This document shows, piece after piece, positions 20,745-32,250 of a DNA stretch of 64,000 nt. The notes under the pieces were generated by a model. The model was not told the origin of the DNA and ran no database searches. It was given only the letters and a program-made list of their open reading frames with translations. Each line of letters begins with the position of its first letter. Within the stretch, counting starts at the first letter, position 1. The DNA is taken from positions 310,001-374,000 of the forward strand of contig NZ_JAUXQZ010000025.1 in NCBI RefSeq assembly GCF_030682035.1, written 5' to 3'. Both the position numbers and the translations under genes were made by a program. Origin of the DNA: Brevundimonas sp. Its GTDB lineage: Bacteria > Pseudomonadota > Alphaproteobacteria > Caulobacterales > Caulobacteraceae.

Positions 20745-21577
20745 GCCGGAGCCTGGAATTCGCGGTCGTGGGTCAGCTGCGGCACGGCGAGGCGGGCGCG
20801 GGTGACGGCCTCGAAATCCAGGGTGGCGAACAGAACGCCCGGTTCGTCGTGGTCCAGTTTGGCGACCACCTCGCCCCATGGCCCGACCACCGTCGACCGG
20901 CCCCAGGTGCGGCGGCCGTCCTCGTGCGCGCCGGCCTGGGCGGGGGCGAGGATGTAGCAGCCGGTCTCGATGGCGCGGGCGCGCAGCAGGGTCTCCCAGT
21001 GGGCCTCGCCGGTCGGGACGGTGAAGGCGGCGGGGACGGCGATCATCACGGCCCCGGCTTTCGCAAGCGCGCGGTGCAGCTGGGGGAAGCGAATGTCATA
21101 GCAGATGGTCAGGCCCAGCTTGCCCCAGGGCGTGTCGGCCACGACGGCTTCGTCGCCGGGCCGGATGGCGGCGCTTTCGCGCCAGCGTTCGCCGGTCGGC
21201 AGATCGACATCATAGACGTGCAGCTTGTCATAGGTTGCGACCACCGCGCCCGCATCGTCGATCAGCAGGGAGCGGTTGGCGGCGCGATCGTCGCCCTCAT
21301 GCCCCGACTTGACGATCGCCGAGCCGATCAGCAACCAGACGCCCAGCTCCTGGGCCAGGGCGCGCAGATTGCCGACCACCTCGTCGCGGTCCTGGGAGGT
21401 CAGGGCGGCGGCGCGGGCGGCGGGGTCCTTGATCAGGAAATTGGTCGCCTCCGGCGTCAGGATCAGCTTCGCCCCCCCCGCCGCCGCATCGCGGATCAAG
21501 GGCTCGACGTGGGCGAAGGCCGCCGCCGGGCTGGCCGGGGTGCGGGTCTGAATCAGGGCGATCGGAAGGGTGCTCAT
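20741..21577 (-). CDS. Carbon-nitrogen hydrolase (nitrilase/omega-amidase-like)
   Basis: A 278-residue nitrilase-superfamily enzyme. The catalytic triad is readable: Glu in LILTPEATNFL (about 44), Lys in YDKLHVYDVDLP (about 118) and Cys in LGLTICYDIRFP (about 158). The YDKLHVYDVD and CYDIRFP forms point to the Nit1/Nit2 group, whose members act on deaminated glutathione or omega-amides such as 2-oxoglutaramate. The gene is directly downstream of glutaredoxin and overlaps it by 4 bp, which fits a role near glutathione metabolism, although the assignment is inference. Confidence 0.88.
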   Translation of the reverse strand: MSTLPIALIQTRTPASPAAAFAHVEPLIRDAAAGGAKLILTPEATNFLIKDPAARAAALTSQDRDEVVGNLRALAQELGVWLLIGSAIVKSGHEGDDRAANRSLLIDDAGAVVATYDKLHVYDVDLPTGERWRESAAIRPGDEAVVADTPWGKLGLTICYDIRFPQLHRALAKAGAVMIAVPAAFTVPTGEAHWETLLRARAIETGCYILAPAQAGAHEDGRRTWGRSTVVGPWGEVVAKLDHDEPGVLFATLDFEAVTRARLAVPQLTHDREFQAPA

Positions 21578-21867
21578 CCAGCCTCGAGCAATGCGTCCAG
21601 CTCACCCCGCCGGTCAAGCGCATGCAGTTCGTCGGAGCCGCCGATGTGTTTTCCACCGATGAATATCTGCGGGAAGGTCATGCGGCCGCCGGAACGCTGG
21701 ATCATCTGCTGCTTCTTCGCCGGGTCATGGGAGGCGACGATGTCCTCATAGTCGGCGCCCTTGCGGTCCAGCAGGTCACGGGCGGCGTAGCAGTAGCCGC
21801 AGCCGGGCTTGGTGTAGATGACGACGTCGGCCAACGGGGTACTCCAGTTTGATATCGCCGCCCTCAA
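21574..21867 (-). CDS. grxC: Glutaredoxin 3
   Basis: Glutathione-dependent thiol reductase of 97 residues. The active site is C-G-Y-C in VVIYTKPGCGYCYAARDLL (dithiol type), with the cis-Pro loop MTFPQIFIGGKHIGGSDEL that binds glutathione. The start is uncertain: ATG 21867 adds about 11 residues (MRAAISNWSTP) before the usual family start, and a TTG at about 21834 would give a standard length of about 86. The stop overlaps the nitrilase ATG by 4 bp. It belongs to the comF-grxC-nit-DUF1178 operon common in alphaproteobacteria. Confidence 0.93.
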   Translation of the reverse strand: MRAAISNWSTPLADVVIYTKPGCGYCYAARDLLDRKGADYEDIVASHDPAKKQQMIQRSGGRMTFPQIFIGGKHIGGSDELHALDRRGELDALLEAG

Positions 21868-21921
21868 GCAGCGAGCCCGTCATCCCCGCGAAGGCGTGGA
21901 CGCGCGGCGAGCGGGCTATGC

Positions 21922-22728
21922 TCATGTAGTCAATTGCCGCGCCGTGCGCACCCGGGCCACGACGGCCAGGTCCACGGCGCGGGCGCCGGCCTCGAGCAGC
22001 GCGCGGGCGCAGGCCTCGGCGGTGGCGCCCGTGGTCAACACGTCGTCGACCAGAAGGATGCGACGCCCCTTGATCCGGCGGCGGCCTTCCTCACTGACGG
22101 CGAAGGCCTTTTTGACGTTCAGGCGGCGACCGCGCGCGGACTTGCCGCCCTGGGTGGTGGTGTGGGTCGTGCGGATCAGGGCCTCGGGCAGATAGTCGAG
22201 GCCGGCGTCGCGGGCCAGCGGCCGGGCGATCTCGGCGGCCTGGTTGAAGCGCCGGGACAACAGGCGGAAGCGGTGCAGCGGCACGGGGGCGACGGCGTCG
22301 GCTTCGTCCAGCAGGGGCGCGGCCGAGCGGGCGATCCAGCGGGCGAAAAGCGGGGCGAAGGGCTGGTGGTCGCCGTGCTTGAACTTGAGGATCAGCCCGC
22401 GCGAGGCCTCGTCATAGACACAGGCCGCCCGGGCGCGGGCGAAGGCGTAGGGCTGGGCCAGGCAGGCGGCGCACCGCGCCGACGCGAAGGGTCCGCCGTC
22501 CATCTCGAATCCCGCGCCGCAGCCGTCGCAGACCGGGTCCTCAAGGAAGATCACCCGGCTCCAGGCCCCGGCGGTCAGGCCAGCCGAGGCCGTCGCCTCT
22601 GGACTATCGTGGGCGAGCGACGGCAGCAGCAGGTCCGCCACGCCGCGGCCCAGCGCGCGGGCGCCGAGCGCGATCCGCGGGACGGCGGCTTTCAATCGAT
22701 CGCGCCAGACCCCATCCTGAAGCCGCAT
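21922..22728 (-). CDS. comF: ComF family amidophosphoribosyltransferase-like protein
   Basis: Homologue of ComFC/GntX, linked to natural transformation in some bacteria. 268 residues from ATG 22728. A four-Cys zinc region is present (CDGCGAGF then CAAC), followed by CVYDEASRGLILKFKHGDH and a phosphoribosyltransferase domain with the PRPP loop RILLVDDVLTTGATAEACA near the end. An upstream in-frame ATG at 22755 is possible, but 22728 has the better N terminus. With 22728, its ATG and that of the divergent methyltransferase share the bases of a single CATG. It heads the comF-grxC-nit-DUF1178-GNAT operon. Confidence 0.9.
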   Translation of the reverse strand: MRLQDGVWRDRLKAAVPRIALGARALGRGVADLLLPSLAHDSPEATASAGLTAGAWSRVIFLEDPVCDGCGAGFEMDGGPFASARCAACLAQPYAFARARAACVYDEASRGLILKFKHGDHQPFAPLFARWIARSAAPLLDEADAVAPVPLHRFRLLSRRFNQAAEIARPLARDAGLDYLPEALIRTTHTTTQGGKSARGRRLNVKKAFAVSEEGRRRIKGRRILLVDDVLTTGATAEACARALLEAGARAVDLAVVARVRTARQLTT

Positions 22729-23611
22729 GAGCCCCTCCTCCGATCCTCCCCGCATCTTCGACGTTCAGCGCCGCACGGCAAGGCTTGAACGCAGCGAAAA
22801 GACGCTTTCCCGCGCCGACTTCCTGCATGCGCGGGCGGCGGACAATGCGGTCGGCAGTCTGGAAGCCCTCATGCGGAACTGGCCCGGAGCGGCCGATCTG
22901 TCAGCGCATCCCGGAGCCTTCGCCGCGGCCCTGGTCGACAGCCCGGCGGCGGAACGGGTTGGACCGGTGAAGGCGGTGGGCGACCGGGCCGCGCGGGCGG
23001 GTCCGGGCGTCGCGCCGCCTGATCTCGCGGACGGGTCGCAGGACCTGATCGTCTCGTTGATGAGCCTGCATTGGGCCAATGACCTGCCGGGCGCCCTGAG
23101 CCAGATCCGGCGAGCCCTGAAGCCGGACGGGCTGTTTCTGGGCACATTGTTGGGAGCCGGGACGCTGAAGGAACTGCGGGCGGTCCTGACCGAGGCCGAG
23201 CTGGAGGCGCGCGGCGGGGCCCAGGCGCGGGTCTCGCCCTTCGCCGACGGTTTTGACGGCGCGGCCCTGTTGCAGCGGGCCGGGTTCGCCCTGCCGGTGG
23301 CCGACGTCGACCGGGTGACCGTCCGCTATCCCGACCTGTTCGCCCTGATCCGCGACCTGCGCGCCATGGGCGAGACCAATGTGCTGACAGGGGCCGTGCG
23401 GCCGCTGACACGCGGCATCCTCGGCCGGACGGCGCAACTCTATGCGGAGCGGTACGCCGACGCCGACGGCCGCATCCCCGCGACCTTCGAGATCGTCCAC
23501 CTGGCCGGCTGGGCCCCGCATGAGAGCCAGCAGAAGCCGCTGCCGCGCGGGTCGGCGAAGATGCGGCTGGCCGATGCGCTGGGGGTCAGAGAGCAGACGG
23601 GGGAGGAGTGA
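22727..23611 (+). CDS. SAM-dependent methyltransferase-fold protein, NDUFAF5/BioC-like
   Basis: A 294-residue protein of the methyltransferase class that includes NDUFAF5 (complex I assembly arginine hydroxylase/methylase) and BioC. It opens with PPRIFDVQRRTARLERSEK and has the conserved DLIVSLMSLHWANDLPGALSQIRRALKPDGLFLGTLLGAGTLKELR. The usual glycine-rich SAM loop is weak here (residues 40-80 are Ala/Pro-rich), so SAM binding is not certain. Divergent pairing with comF is frequent in alphaproteobacteria. A role in complex I maturation is family inference only. Confidence 0.83.
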   Translation: MSPSSDPPRIFDVQRRTARLERSEKTLSRADFLHARAADNAVGSLEALMRNWPGAADLSAHPGAFAAALVDSPAAERVGPVKAVGDRAARAGPGVAPPDLADGSQDLIVSLMSLHWANDLPGALSQIRRALKPDGLFLGTLLGAGTLKELRAVLTEAELEARGGAQARVSPFADGFDGAALLQRAGFALPVADVDRVTVRYPDLFALIRDLRAMGETNVLTGAVRPLTRGILGRTAQLYAERYADADGRIPATFEIVHLAGWAPHESQQKPLPRGSAKMRLADALGVREQTGEE

Positions 23612-23614
23612 GCC

Positions 23615-23797
23615 TCACCCGCCCATGGCGCTGCGGAGCATGTCCATGGCGCCGTTGAAGATGCCGCTGCCCGTCGCCCCGAAAGCGTTCAGGGCGCCGA
23701 GGATGACCAGGAACATCAGGGCCAGGATCATGCCGTATTCGATCGCGGTCGCGCCGCTTTCGTCGCGCCGGAGGCGGGTGAGGAAGCGTTTCAGCAT
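23615..23797 (-). CDS. Flp family type IVb pilin
   Basis: A 60-residue prepilin. A basic leader (MLKRFLTRLRRDESG) ends at the prepilin peptidase site just before ATAIEYG, and the hydrophobic helix MILALMFLVILGALNAFG follows; the Glu and Tyr of the E-Y pair are the pilin signature. Such subunits form Tad/Flp pili used for surface attachment. No tad/cpa genes are in the window, so this is an orphan copy, lying 20 bp behind mutT and convergent with the methyltransferase gene. Start ATG 23797 has AAGGAGGGGGCC just upstream. Confidence 0.9.
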   Translation of the reverse strand: MLKRFLTRLRRDESGATAIEYGMILALMFLVILGALNAFGATGSGIFNGAMDMLRSAMGG

Positions 23798-23817
23798 CGG
23801 CCCCCTCCTTGCGGCGG

Positions 23818-24228
23818 CTAGAGAAGGTCGCGAAGCCAGGCGACCAGGGGTTCGTCGGCCGGAGGCATGGGAAAGTCCGAAAGCTGGCTCGGCCGGACCC
23901 ATTTCAGCGCCGCATGCTCGCGGTTCTGAACCACCCCCGACCAGCGTCGGCATAGCCAGAGTGGCATCAAGAGGTGAAATGATTCGTAAGCGTGGCTGGT
24001 AAACACGAATGGGGCGAGACAGGCCTCGGTAACGTCGATGCCAAGTTCTTCCTTCAGTTCGCGGATCAGGGCGGCCTCGGGCCGTTCGCCGGGCTCGACC
24101 TTGCCGCCCGGAAACTCCCACAGACCGGCCAGTTGCGTGCCCTCGGGCCGCTGGGCGATCAGCACCCGGCCATCCGCGTCGATCAGGGCCACGGCGACGA
24201 CGAGGACGGTGGGCAACCCGTCGCTCAC
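23818..24228 (-). CDS. mutT: Nudix hydrolase, MutT-type 8-oxo-dGTP diphosphatase
   Basis: A 136-residue enzyme that removes oxidised dGTP (8-oxo-dGTP) from the nucleotide pool. The Nudix box runs from GGKVEPGERPEAALIRELKEELGI (about 39-62) and has all the expected Glu residues (REx2EE). The opening LVVAVALIDADGRVLIAQRPEG and the WEFPGG motif are typical MutT. Its start overlaps the argJ stop by 4 bp (ATGA), the usual argJ-mutT arrangement in alphaproteobacteria. Specificity is inferred from family and context. Confidence 0.9.
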   Translation of the reverse strand: MSDGLPTVLVVAVALIDADGRVLIAQRPEGTQLAGLWEFPGGKVEPGERPEAALIRELKEELGIDVTEACLAPFVFTSHAYESFHLLMPLWLCRRWSGVVQNREHAALKWVRPSQLSDFPMPPADEPLVAWLRDLL

Positions 24229-25601
24229 GACCGGTAGTCGCCGTTGATCTCGACGTAGCGCTTGGTCAGGTCGCAGGTCCAGACGGTGGCGGAGGCGCGG
24301 CCCCAGCCGACGTCGACGGTGATGTCGATCTCGGCGTTCTTCATATAGGCGCTCATCTTCGCCTCGTCGTAGTTGGGGGCGGGCGCTCCGTCGACGGCGG
24401 CGACGTGGGGGCCAAAGCGGATGGCGAGGCTGTCGCGATCGACCGGCTCCTCGGTCTTGCCGACGGCCATGACGACCCGGCCCCAGTTGGCGTCCTCGCC
24501 CGCCAGGGCGGTCTTGACCAGGGGGCTGTCGGCGATTGACTTTGCCAGTTTACGGGCGGAGGCGGGCGAGGCGGCGCCGTCCACGGTGACCTTGACGAAT
24601 TTGGTCGCCCCCTCGCCGTCGCGGACCAGCTGGTGGGCGAGGTCGAGCATGACCTTGTCGAGCGCGGCCGAGAATTCCTTCAGCCGGCGGTCACCAACCC
24701 GGCCGATGCGCGGCGCGCCCGAGGTGCCGGTGGCGAACAACAGGCAGGTGTCATTGGTCGAGGTGTCGCCGTCGACCGTGACGCTGTTGAAGGTGGTGCG
24801 CACATGCAGGCCCAGCAGGGCGCGGAGCACGGCGGGCGAGATGGCGGCGTCCGTGACGATGAAGCCCAGCATGGTGGCCATGTCGGGGGCGATCATGCCC
24901 GACCCCTTGGCGATGCCGGCGATGCGGACCTTGCGACCCTCGATCTCGCATTCGGCGTACGACCCCTTGGGGAAGGTGTCGGTGGTCATGATGGCCTGAC
25001 CGGCGCGGGCCCAGCCGTCAGGGTCCAGCCCCGCCTCGATCTCGGACATCCTGGCGACGATCTTGCGGTCGTCCAGCACCACGCCGATCACGCCGGTGGA
25101 GGCCAGCATGACGTCGCGCTGGCGGCAGCCGAAGCGTTTGGCGACCTCGGAAGCCGTGCGGCGGGCCGCGTCGGCCCCGGCCTTGCCGGTAAAGGCGTTG
25201 GCGCAGCCGGCGTTGACCACCAGAGCCCGCACGTCCTGACCACCGTCGGGGGCATCCAGATGACGTTTGCACCAGTCGACCGGCGCCGAGCCGATCTTGT
25301 GCCGGGTGAAGACCCCGGCGCAGGTCGTGCCGCGCGCGAAGCTGAACACCACCAGGTCGTCGCGCTCGTGCTTGTAGAAGCCGGCCCGGGCGGTGGCGAT
25401 CTCTACCCCGCCGATGGGCGGGATAGCCGGGAAGGGCACGGCCAGCGGCGAAATTTCGAGGCCCGGCTTGCCCGGCGCGGCCTTGGGCGGCGGCGCAGCG
25501 GCCCGCTTCAGGGCGGCGGTCAGCGGGTCGAAGGCCTTTTCGATGGCCTGTTCGATCTTCTGGCCGGTCGAGGCGCGTCCGGCCTCGGGGGGACGGCTCA
25601 T
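24225..25601 (-). CDS. argJ: Bifunctional glutamate N-acetyltransferase / amino-acid acetyltransferase ArgJ
   Basis: Recycles the acetyl group in arginine synthesis: it transfers acetyl from N-acetylornithine to glutamate. 458 residues. The self-cleaved precursor site is A242-T243 in [12 protein letters not shown], which gives alpha and beta chains with Thr243 as nucleophile. Other marks are [32 protein letters not shown] and [13 protein letters not shown]. The first 45 residues (Ala/Pro-rich) extend beyond most homologues and may be disordered. Its ATG overlaps the stop of the upstream parvulin gene by 4 bp and its stop overlaps mutT. Confidence 0.95.
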   Translation of the reverse strand: MSRPPEAGRASTGQKIEQAIEKAFDPLTAALKRAAAPPPKAAPGKPGLEISPLAVPFPAIPPIGGVEIATARAGFYKHERDDLVVFSFARGTTCAGVFTRHKIGSAPVDWCKRHLDAPDGGQDVRALVVNAGCANAFTGKAGADAARRTASEVAKRFGCRQRDVMLASTGVIGVVLDDRKIVARMSEIEAGLDPDGWARAGQAIMTTDTFPKGSYAECEIEGRKVRIAGIAKGSGMIAPDMATMLGFIVTDAAISPAVLRALLGLHVRTTFNSVTVDGDTSTNDTCLLFATGTSGAPRIGRVGDRRLKEFSAALDKVMLDLAHQLVRDGEGATKFVKVTVDGAASPASARKLAKSIADSPLVKTALAGEDANWGRVVMAVGKTEEPVDRDSLAIRFGPHVAAVDGAPAPNYDEAKMSAYMKNAEIDITVDVGWGRASATVWTCDLTKRYVEINGDYRS

Positions 25602-26575
25602 GACGCCTTCTTGGGCGCAGGCTGCGCGGCGACGGCGGGCGGCGACGCCGGGGGCGAGGCGGGCGCGGCGGGCGTGCCGGCCGAGGGCGTGGGCGGGCGC
25701 GGCGCCGAGGCCGGCTCCTGCGAGCGGGGCGTGTCGCCGGGCAGAAGCACCTCGACCTCGGCCTTGCCGCGCAACTCCTCAAGCAGCTGGCGCACGCCCT
25801 CATAGGTCAGGTAGCGGACGATCTGTGGCCGGGCCTGTTCCAGCGTCGGCGGGGTTTCGCGGCGGCGGTCCTCGACCCGCAGCACAGCCCAGCCGCCCTC
25901 GGTCTGGAACGGACCGACGGTCGAGCCCGCAGGGCGGTCGCGCAGGGCGTTCTTGTAGGCCTCGGGCATGACGTCGATGGTCCGGTAGCCGAGGTCGCCG
26001 CCGGAATAGCGGGTCGCGTCGTCGATCGAGCTTTCGGCGGCCACGGCCTCGAAGGCCGACCCCTGCGCCAGAATGCCGATCACGGCGTCGGCCTCGGGCC
26101 GGGTTCGCGACAGGATCAGGCGGACGCGGACTTCCTCAGAGGTCTGCGCCAGACGCACCTGCTCCTGATAGATGGTCTCCACCGCCCGGTCGGAGATCGA
26201 GCCGTTGACCACGGTCTCGACAAGCATGTCGCCGAGAATGCGCTCGCGCGTGGCTTCCAGCCGGCGCTGGGCGAGGGCGGAGTTGTCGAGGCCGCGGCGC
26301 TGAGCCTCGCTGGCCAGCAGCTTCTGGTCGATGACCTCGTCCAGCACCCGGCGGAACAGGTCGGAGGTCACGTCCAGCGGCTCGCCCTCGCCGACCAGAC
26401 CCTGGGCCACCGCTTCGCGCTTGACGTCAGAAGCCCAGATGGTCTTGCCCTGGACCTCGGCCACGGCGCGATCGCCGGGTTCGGGGGCGCGGTCGGCCTC
26501 GCCGCGGGGGCCACAGGCCGCGAGGGTCAGAAACGCCGCAAGAAGTACGGGGACGAAGGGGTTGAAAAGCCGCAT
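25598..26575 (-). CDS. Parvulin-type peptidyl-prolyl isomerase lipoprotein
   Basis: Envelope folding factor of 325 residues. ATG 26575 is chosen since it gives a signal peptide and lipobox (LTLAACG, Cys at about 20). Next is a SurA-N-like helical region (about 35-160) and a parvulin domain (about 150-250) with RLILSRTRPEADA, DLGYRTIDVMPEAYKNALRD and GPFQTEGGWAVLRVEDRR. The C terminus is a roughly 45-residue Pro/Ala tail. Parvulin lipoproteins of this kind help outer-membrane protein folding. It is the first gene of the ppi-argJ-mutT operon and divergent from secA. Confidence 0.87.
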   Translation of the reverse strand: MRLFNPFVPVLLAAFLTLAACGPRGEADRAPEPGDRAVAEVQGKTIWASDVKREAVAQGLVGEGEPLDVTSDLFRRVLDEVIDQKLLASEAQRRGLDNSALAQRRLEATRERILGDMLVETVVNGSISDRAVETIYQEQVRLAQTSEEVRVRLILSRTRPEADAVIGILAQGSAFEAVAAESSIDDATRYSGGDLGYRTIDVMPEAYKNALRDRPAGSTVGPFQTEGGWAVLRVEDRRRETPPTLEQARPQIVRYLTYEGVRQLLEELRGKAEVEVLLPGDTPRSQEPASAPRPPTPSAGTPAAPASPPASPPAVAAQPAPKKAS

Positions 26576-26818
26576 TTGGGCGCGCTCCGTCACGGGGCGA
26601 CAAAGCCCCTCGCGTTGACAGGGATAAGGCCGGTGCTTAAGTCCCGCCTGCGCCCAAGTCGAGGGGTTTTCGAACGATCGCGCGGCCCTCGCGCGCGCCT
26701 GTGACAGGCGCACCGGGCCGTCGTCGCCGAGACCCCCTCCCCCCGCGCAGTCGTCGCCGCTCCTTCGGGACCTTATCAGTACCAGAGCCCCTGTCGCTCG
26801 CCCGCCTTCGGATCATCC

Positions 26819-29674
<2,856 letters not shown>

Positions 29675-29687
29675 GCTTCAGGATCAG

Positions 29688-30122
29688 TCAGGCGGGCGTC
29701 GCGCGGAACCGGGGCCGGGGCGGACGGACGGCGTCCCGCCCGGCAAACCTCACGATCCGCCGGAATTTGGGACAGTCCACAAGACCCGGCGCTGTGCAGG
29801 CCGCGGCATGCAGCAGCCCCTCCCGCATCCGGGAGAGGACTTCGATGCGGCGCCCCAATTCCTCGGCCTTTGCCCTGAGGCGGGTCTTGTCGATGTCCGG
29901 CCGCCCCGGCCCGGTCAGCATCGCCGCAATCTCATCAAGTGAAAAACCGGAGGCCCGGCCCAGTGCGATAAGGGACAGCCGCTCGACCGTTTCGGAATCG
30001 AACAGACGCTTGAGGCCGCGCCGGCCCGTAGAGACGATCAGCCCCTTCTGTTCATAAAATCGGAGCGCGGATGCGCGGACGCCGGACCTGCGGGCCAGTT
30101 CCGAGATATCGATGTCGAACAC
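29688..30122 (-). CDS. MerR-family transcriptional regulator
   Basis: A 144-residue regulator. It opens with the MerR winged helix (ISELARRSGVRASALRFYEQKGLI, about 5-28; GLKRLFDSETVERLSLIALGRASGFSLDEI), then a dimerisation coiled coil (about 75-110) and a short effector tail with two Cys (AACTAPGLVDCPKF). A GTG start at 30122 is chosen because it gives the standard N terminus; an in-frame ATG at 30203 would overlap the divergent methyltransferase. The tail Cys pair resembles a MerR subgroup with CxnCPxF, not the SoxR iron-sulfur set. It is divergent from the methyltransferase and probably controls it through the 19-bp-spacer promoter. Confidence 0.85.
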   Translation of the reverse strand: MFDIDISELARRSGVRASALRFYEQKGLIVSTGRRGLKRLFDSETVERLSLIALGRASGFSLDEIAAMLTGPGRPDIDKTRLRAKAEELGRRIEVLSRMREGLLHAAACTAPGLVDCPKFRRIVRFAGRDAVRPPRPRFRATPA

Positions 30123-30124
30123 TC

Positions 30125-30155
30125 TTGACCTCAAGTCAGCTTGAACTTGCAGAAT
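30125..30155 (+). promoter_or_regulatory. MerR-type promoter with 19-bp spacer and internal dyad
   Basis: Between the MerR and methyltransferase genes, -35 TTGACC (30125-30130) and -10 CAGAAT (30150-30155) are separated by 19 bp, the over-long spacer characteristic of promoters twisted open by MerR activators. The spacer begins with a perfect inverted repeat TCAAG-N4-CTTGA (30131-30144). It resembles the SoxR-box half sites, although the regulator lacks SoxR's cysteine cluster. Transcription would start about 35-40 bp before the methyltransferase ATG. The promoter also abuts the regulator's own start, so autoregulation is likely. Confidence 0.75.
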
Positions 30156-30196
30156 GAGCGGGCAGGACGAAACCTGCAACAGCGAAAGAGAGCACC

Positions 30197-31042
30197 ATGA
30201 CAAGCAACGCCGCGTCGGGGACCCTTACAGGGGCCTACTGGAAGCACGCCGGGGGCGGCGCCTGGGCCGAGCATCAGGGCTTGCTCGACCGGCTTAACCA
30301 ACCCGTCGGCGACATCGTCGCCGAGCGCGCCGATCCGGGCGCGGGAGCGCGGGTGCTGGATGTGGGATGCGGAGCGGGAGCGACCACCCTGGAAATGGCG
30401 CGACGCGTCGGCCCGGAAGGACAGGTCGTCGGCATCGACGTCTCAGAGGCGTTGCTGGAGCTCGGCCGGAAAAGGGCGCGGGCGGAGGGGGTGACAAACG
30501 TCAATTTCCTTGGTGCAGACGCCGGAACCCATGACTTCGGCGAACCGGGTTTCGACGCGGCGATCTCACGCTATGGCGTAATGTTCTTTGAAGATCCGGA
30601 CGCCGCCTTCGCCAATCTGCGCCGGGCGGTCCGGCGGGGCGGCGGACTCACCTTCGCCTGCTGGCGCAGCGCCGCCGAAAACCCCCTGACCCTGGTCCCG
30701 CTGGAAGCGGCGGCGCCCTTCCTGCCCGAGCTCCCCCGCCCGCCCGCGGAAGGTCCGGGCCGGTTCGCCTTCGCTGACGCTGATCGGGTCCGGGGCATCC
30801 TCGACCGCAGCGGATGGCGACGGGTGGCGATCGAGCCGCTCGATGTCGCAACCCCGCTGTCCTTCGATGAACTCATGACCCTCAGCCTGCGGTTGGGCCC
30901 TCTAGGAACGATCCTGCCGGATCAGGGCGAGGAGGTTCGGGAACGTGTCAGAGATGCCGTCGCCACCCGCTTCAAGGGCTACGTCGAGGACGGAATGATC
31001 CCAATGACGGCGGCCTGCTGGCTGGTCACGGCGACCGCCTGA
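30197..31042 (+). CDS. Class I SAM-dependent methyltransferase
   Basis: A 281-residue enzyme of the small-molecule methyltransferase type. Motif I is VLDVGCGAGATTLEMA (about 54-69), followed by VVGIDVSEALLELGRKRA (acidic residue that binds the SAM ribose), FDAAISRYGVMFFEDP (motif IV) and LRRAVRRGGGLTFACWR. The substrate is unknown. The gene lies divergent to a MerR regulator behind a MerR-type promoter, so expression probably responds to a chemical signal; a role in modifying a toxic compound or electrophile is a guess. GAAAGAGAG precedes the ATG. Confidence 0.87.
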   Translation: MTSNAASGTLTGAYWKHAGGGAWAEHQGLLDRLNQPVGDIVAERADPGAGARVLDVGCGAGATTLEMARRVGPEGQVVGIDVSEALLELGRKRARAEGVTNVNFLGADAGTHDFGEPGFDAAISRYGVMFFEDPDAAFANLRRAVRRGGGLTFACWRSAAENPLTLVPLEAAAPFLPELPRPPAEGPGRFAFADADRVRGILDRSGWRRVAIEPLDVATPLSFDELMTLSLRLGPLGTILPDQGEEVRERVRDAVATRFKGYVEDGMIPMTAACWLVTATA

Positions 31043-31065
31043 CCGCTGGCGGCGTCCGTTCAGCC

Positions 31066-32244
31066 ATGCGAAACCGTCGCATGACCTACAAGGCCCAGTT
31101 CTCCCGCGCCCTGTCGCTGGACCCCGAGCGACTGCATTTCGCGGCGCACAGCCATCACCTGTGGCCGGACGCCAGTTTCGACGGACAGGTGCGGGCGTGG
31201 GTCGAAGCCAACCAGTTCGCCGACCGGAAATGGGACCTGATCTTCGGCGAGGTCATTCCCGAGGCGCAGGCCCATATCGCCAGCGAGCTGAACCTGCCGG
31301 GCGCCGACACGGTGGTGTTCGCGCCCAACACCCACGACCTGCTGCTGCGGATCATCTCGGGCATCGAGAGCAAGCCGGTCCGCATCCTGTCGACCGACGG
31401 CGAATTCCACTCGTTCCGGCGCCAGGGCCGGCGCTGGGAAGAGGCGGGCGAGGCGGTGATCACGCGCGTGCCGCTGCATCCGTTCGAGACCTTTGACGAC
31501 CGGTTCGTCGAAGCGGCGCGAGGGGGCGGTTTTGATCTGATCCTGGTCAGCCAGGTCTTCTTCCGCACCGGACAGGTGTTCGGCCGCATCGCCGAACTGG
31601 CAGCCCTGGCCGATCCGGCGGGGCCGTGGGTGGTCATCGACGGCTATCACGGCTTCATGGCCCAGCCGACCGACCTGTCGGCGGTGGCGGACCGGATCTT
31701 CTATCTGGCGGGCGGCTACAAATACGCCATGGCCGGCGAGGGCGTCTGTTTCCTTCACGCGCCGGACGGCTATTGCCCAAGACCCGTAGTCACGGGCTGG
31801 TTCGCCGAGTTCGGCCATCTGTCGGGGCCGCCGGGCGGGGTGCAATACCGCAGCGACGGCGGCCGTTTCTGGGGCGCGACGTTCGACGTCTCTCCGCTGT
31901 ACCGGTTCAACGCTGTGCGGCGGATGCTGGACGAGGCGGGGCTGACCACGGCGGACGTCAGCGCTCACGCCCATGTGCTGATGGCGCGGTTCCAGACGGC
32001 GGTCATGGGCGGCGAGGCCGGGCGACTGGCGTCGGCCGAGCTGATCAATCCGCTGACCGGCGAGGCCCGGCGGGCGCGTTTCCTGGCCTTCCGGCACGAC
32101 GACGCCCAAGCGTGGCGGTCGCGGCTGCTGGAGGCGGGCGTGGTGACCGATGTGCGCGACGACGTGATCCGCTTCGGCTTTGGCCTGTATCAGGACGCCG
32201 CCGACGTCGAACGGCTGATCGCCGCCTGCAAGCGGGCGCTCTGA
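31066..32244 (+). CDS. PLP-dependent aminotransferase class V / kynureninase-like enzyme
   Basis: A 392-residue fold-type I PLP enzyme. The Schiff-base lysine is K219 in GGYKYAMAGEG, the substrate-binding and phosphate-contacting regions include HFAAHSHHLWPDA at the start and WVVIDGYHGFMAQP, and the C-terminal small domain begins near ARRARFLAFR. The fold groups it with kynureninases and cysteine desulfurase-like proteins, but kynurenine genes are absent from the window, so no substrate is assigned. It starts 23 bp after the methyltransferase, which suggests cotranscription. Start 31066 is used; 31081 (MTYKAQFS) is an alternative. Confidence 0.8.
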   Translation: MRNRRMTYKAQFSRALSLDPERLHFAAHSHHLWPDASFDGQVRAWVEANQFADRKWDLIFGEVIPEAQAHIASELNLPGADTVVFAPNTHDLLLRIISGIESKPVRILSTDGEFHSFRRQGRRWEEAGEAVITRVPLHPFETFDDRFVEAARGGGFDLILVSQVFFRTGQVFGRIAELAALADPAGPWVVIDGYHGFMAQPTDLSAVADRIFYLAGGYKYAMAGEGVCFLHAPDGYCPRPVVTGWFAEFGHLSGPPGGVQYRSDGGRFWGATFDVSPLYRFNAVRRMLDEAGLTTADVSAHAHVLMARFQTAVMGGEAGRLASAELINPLTGEARRARFLAFRHDDAQAWRSRLLEAGVVTDVRDDVIRFGFGLYQDAADVERLIAACKRAL

Positions 32245-32250
32245 CCGTCC

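Noticed and set aside
26615-26643. TTGACA with a downstream TAAGTC in the parvulin-secA gap
   Set aside because: The -35 is perfect but the -10 at the 17-bp spacing shares just two consensus bases; left out as a promoter call.
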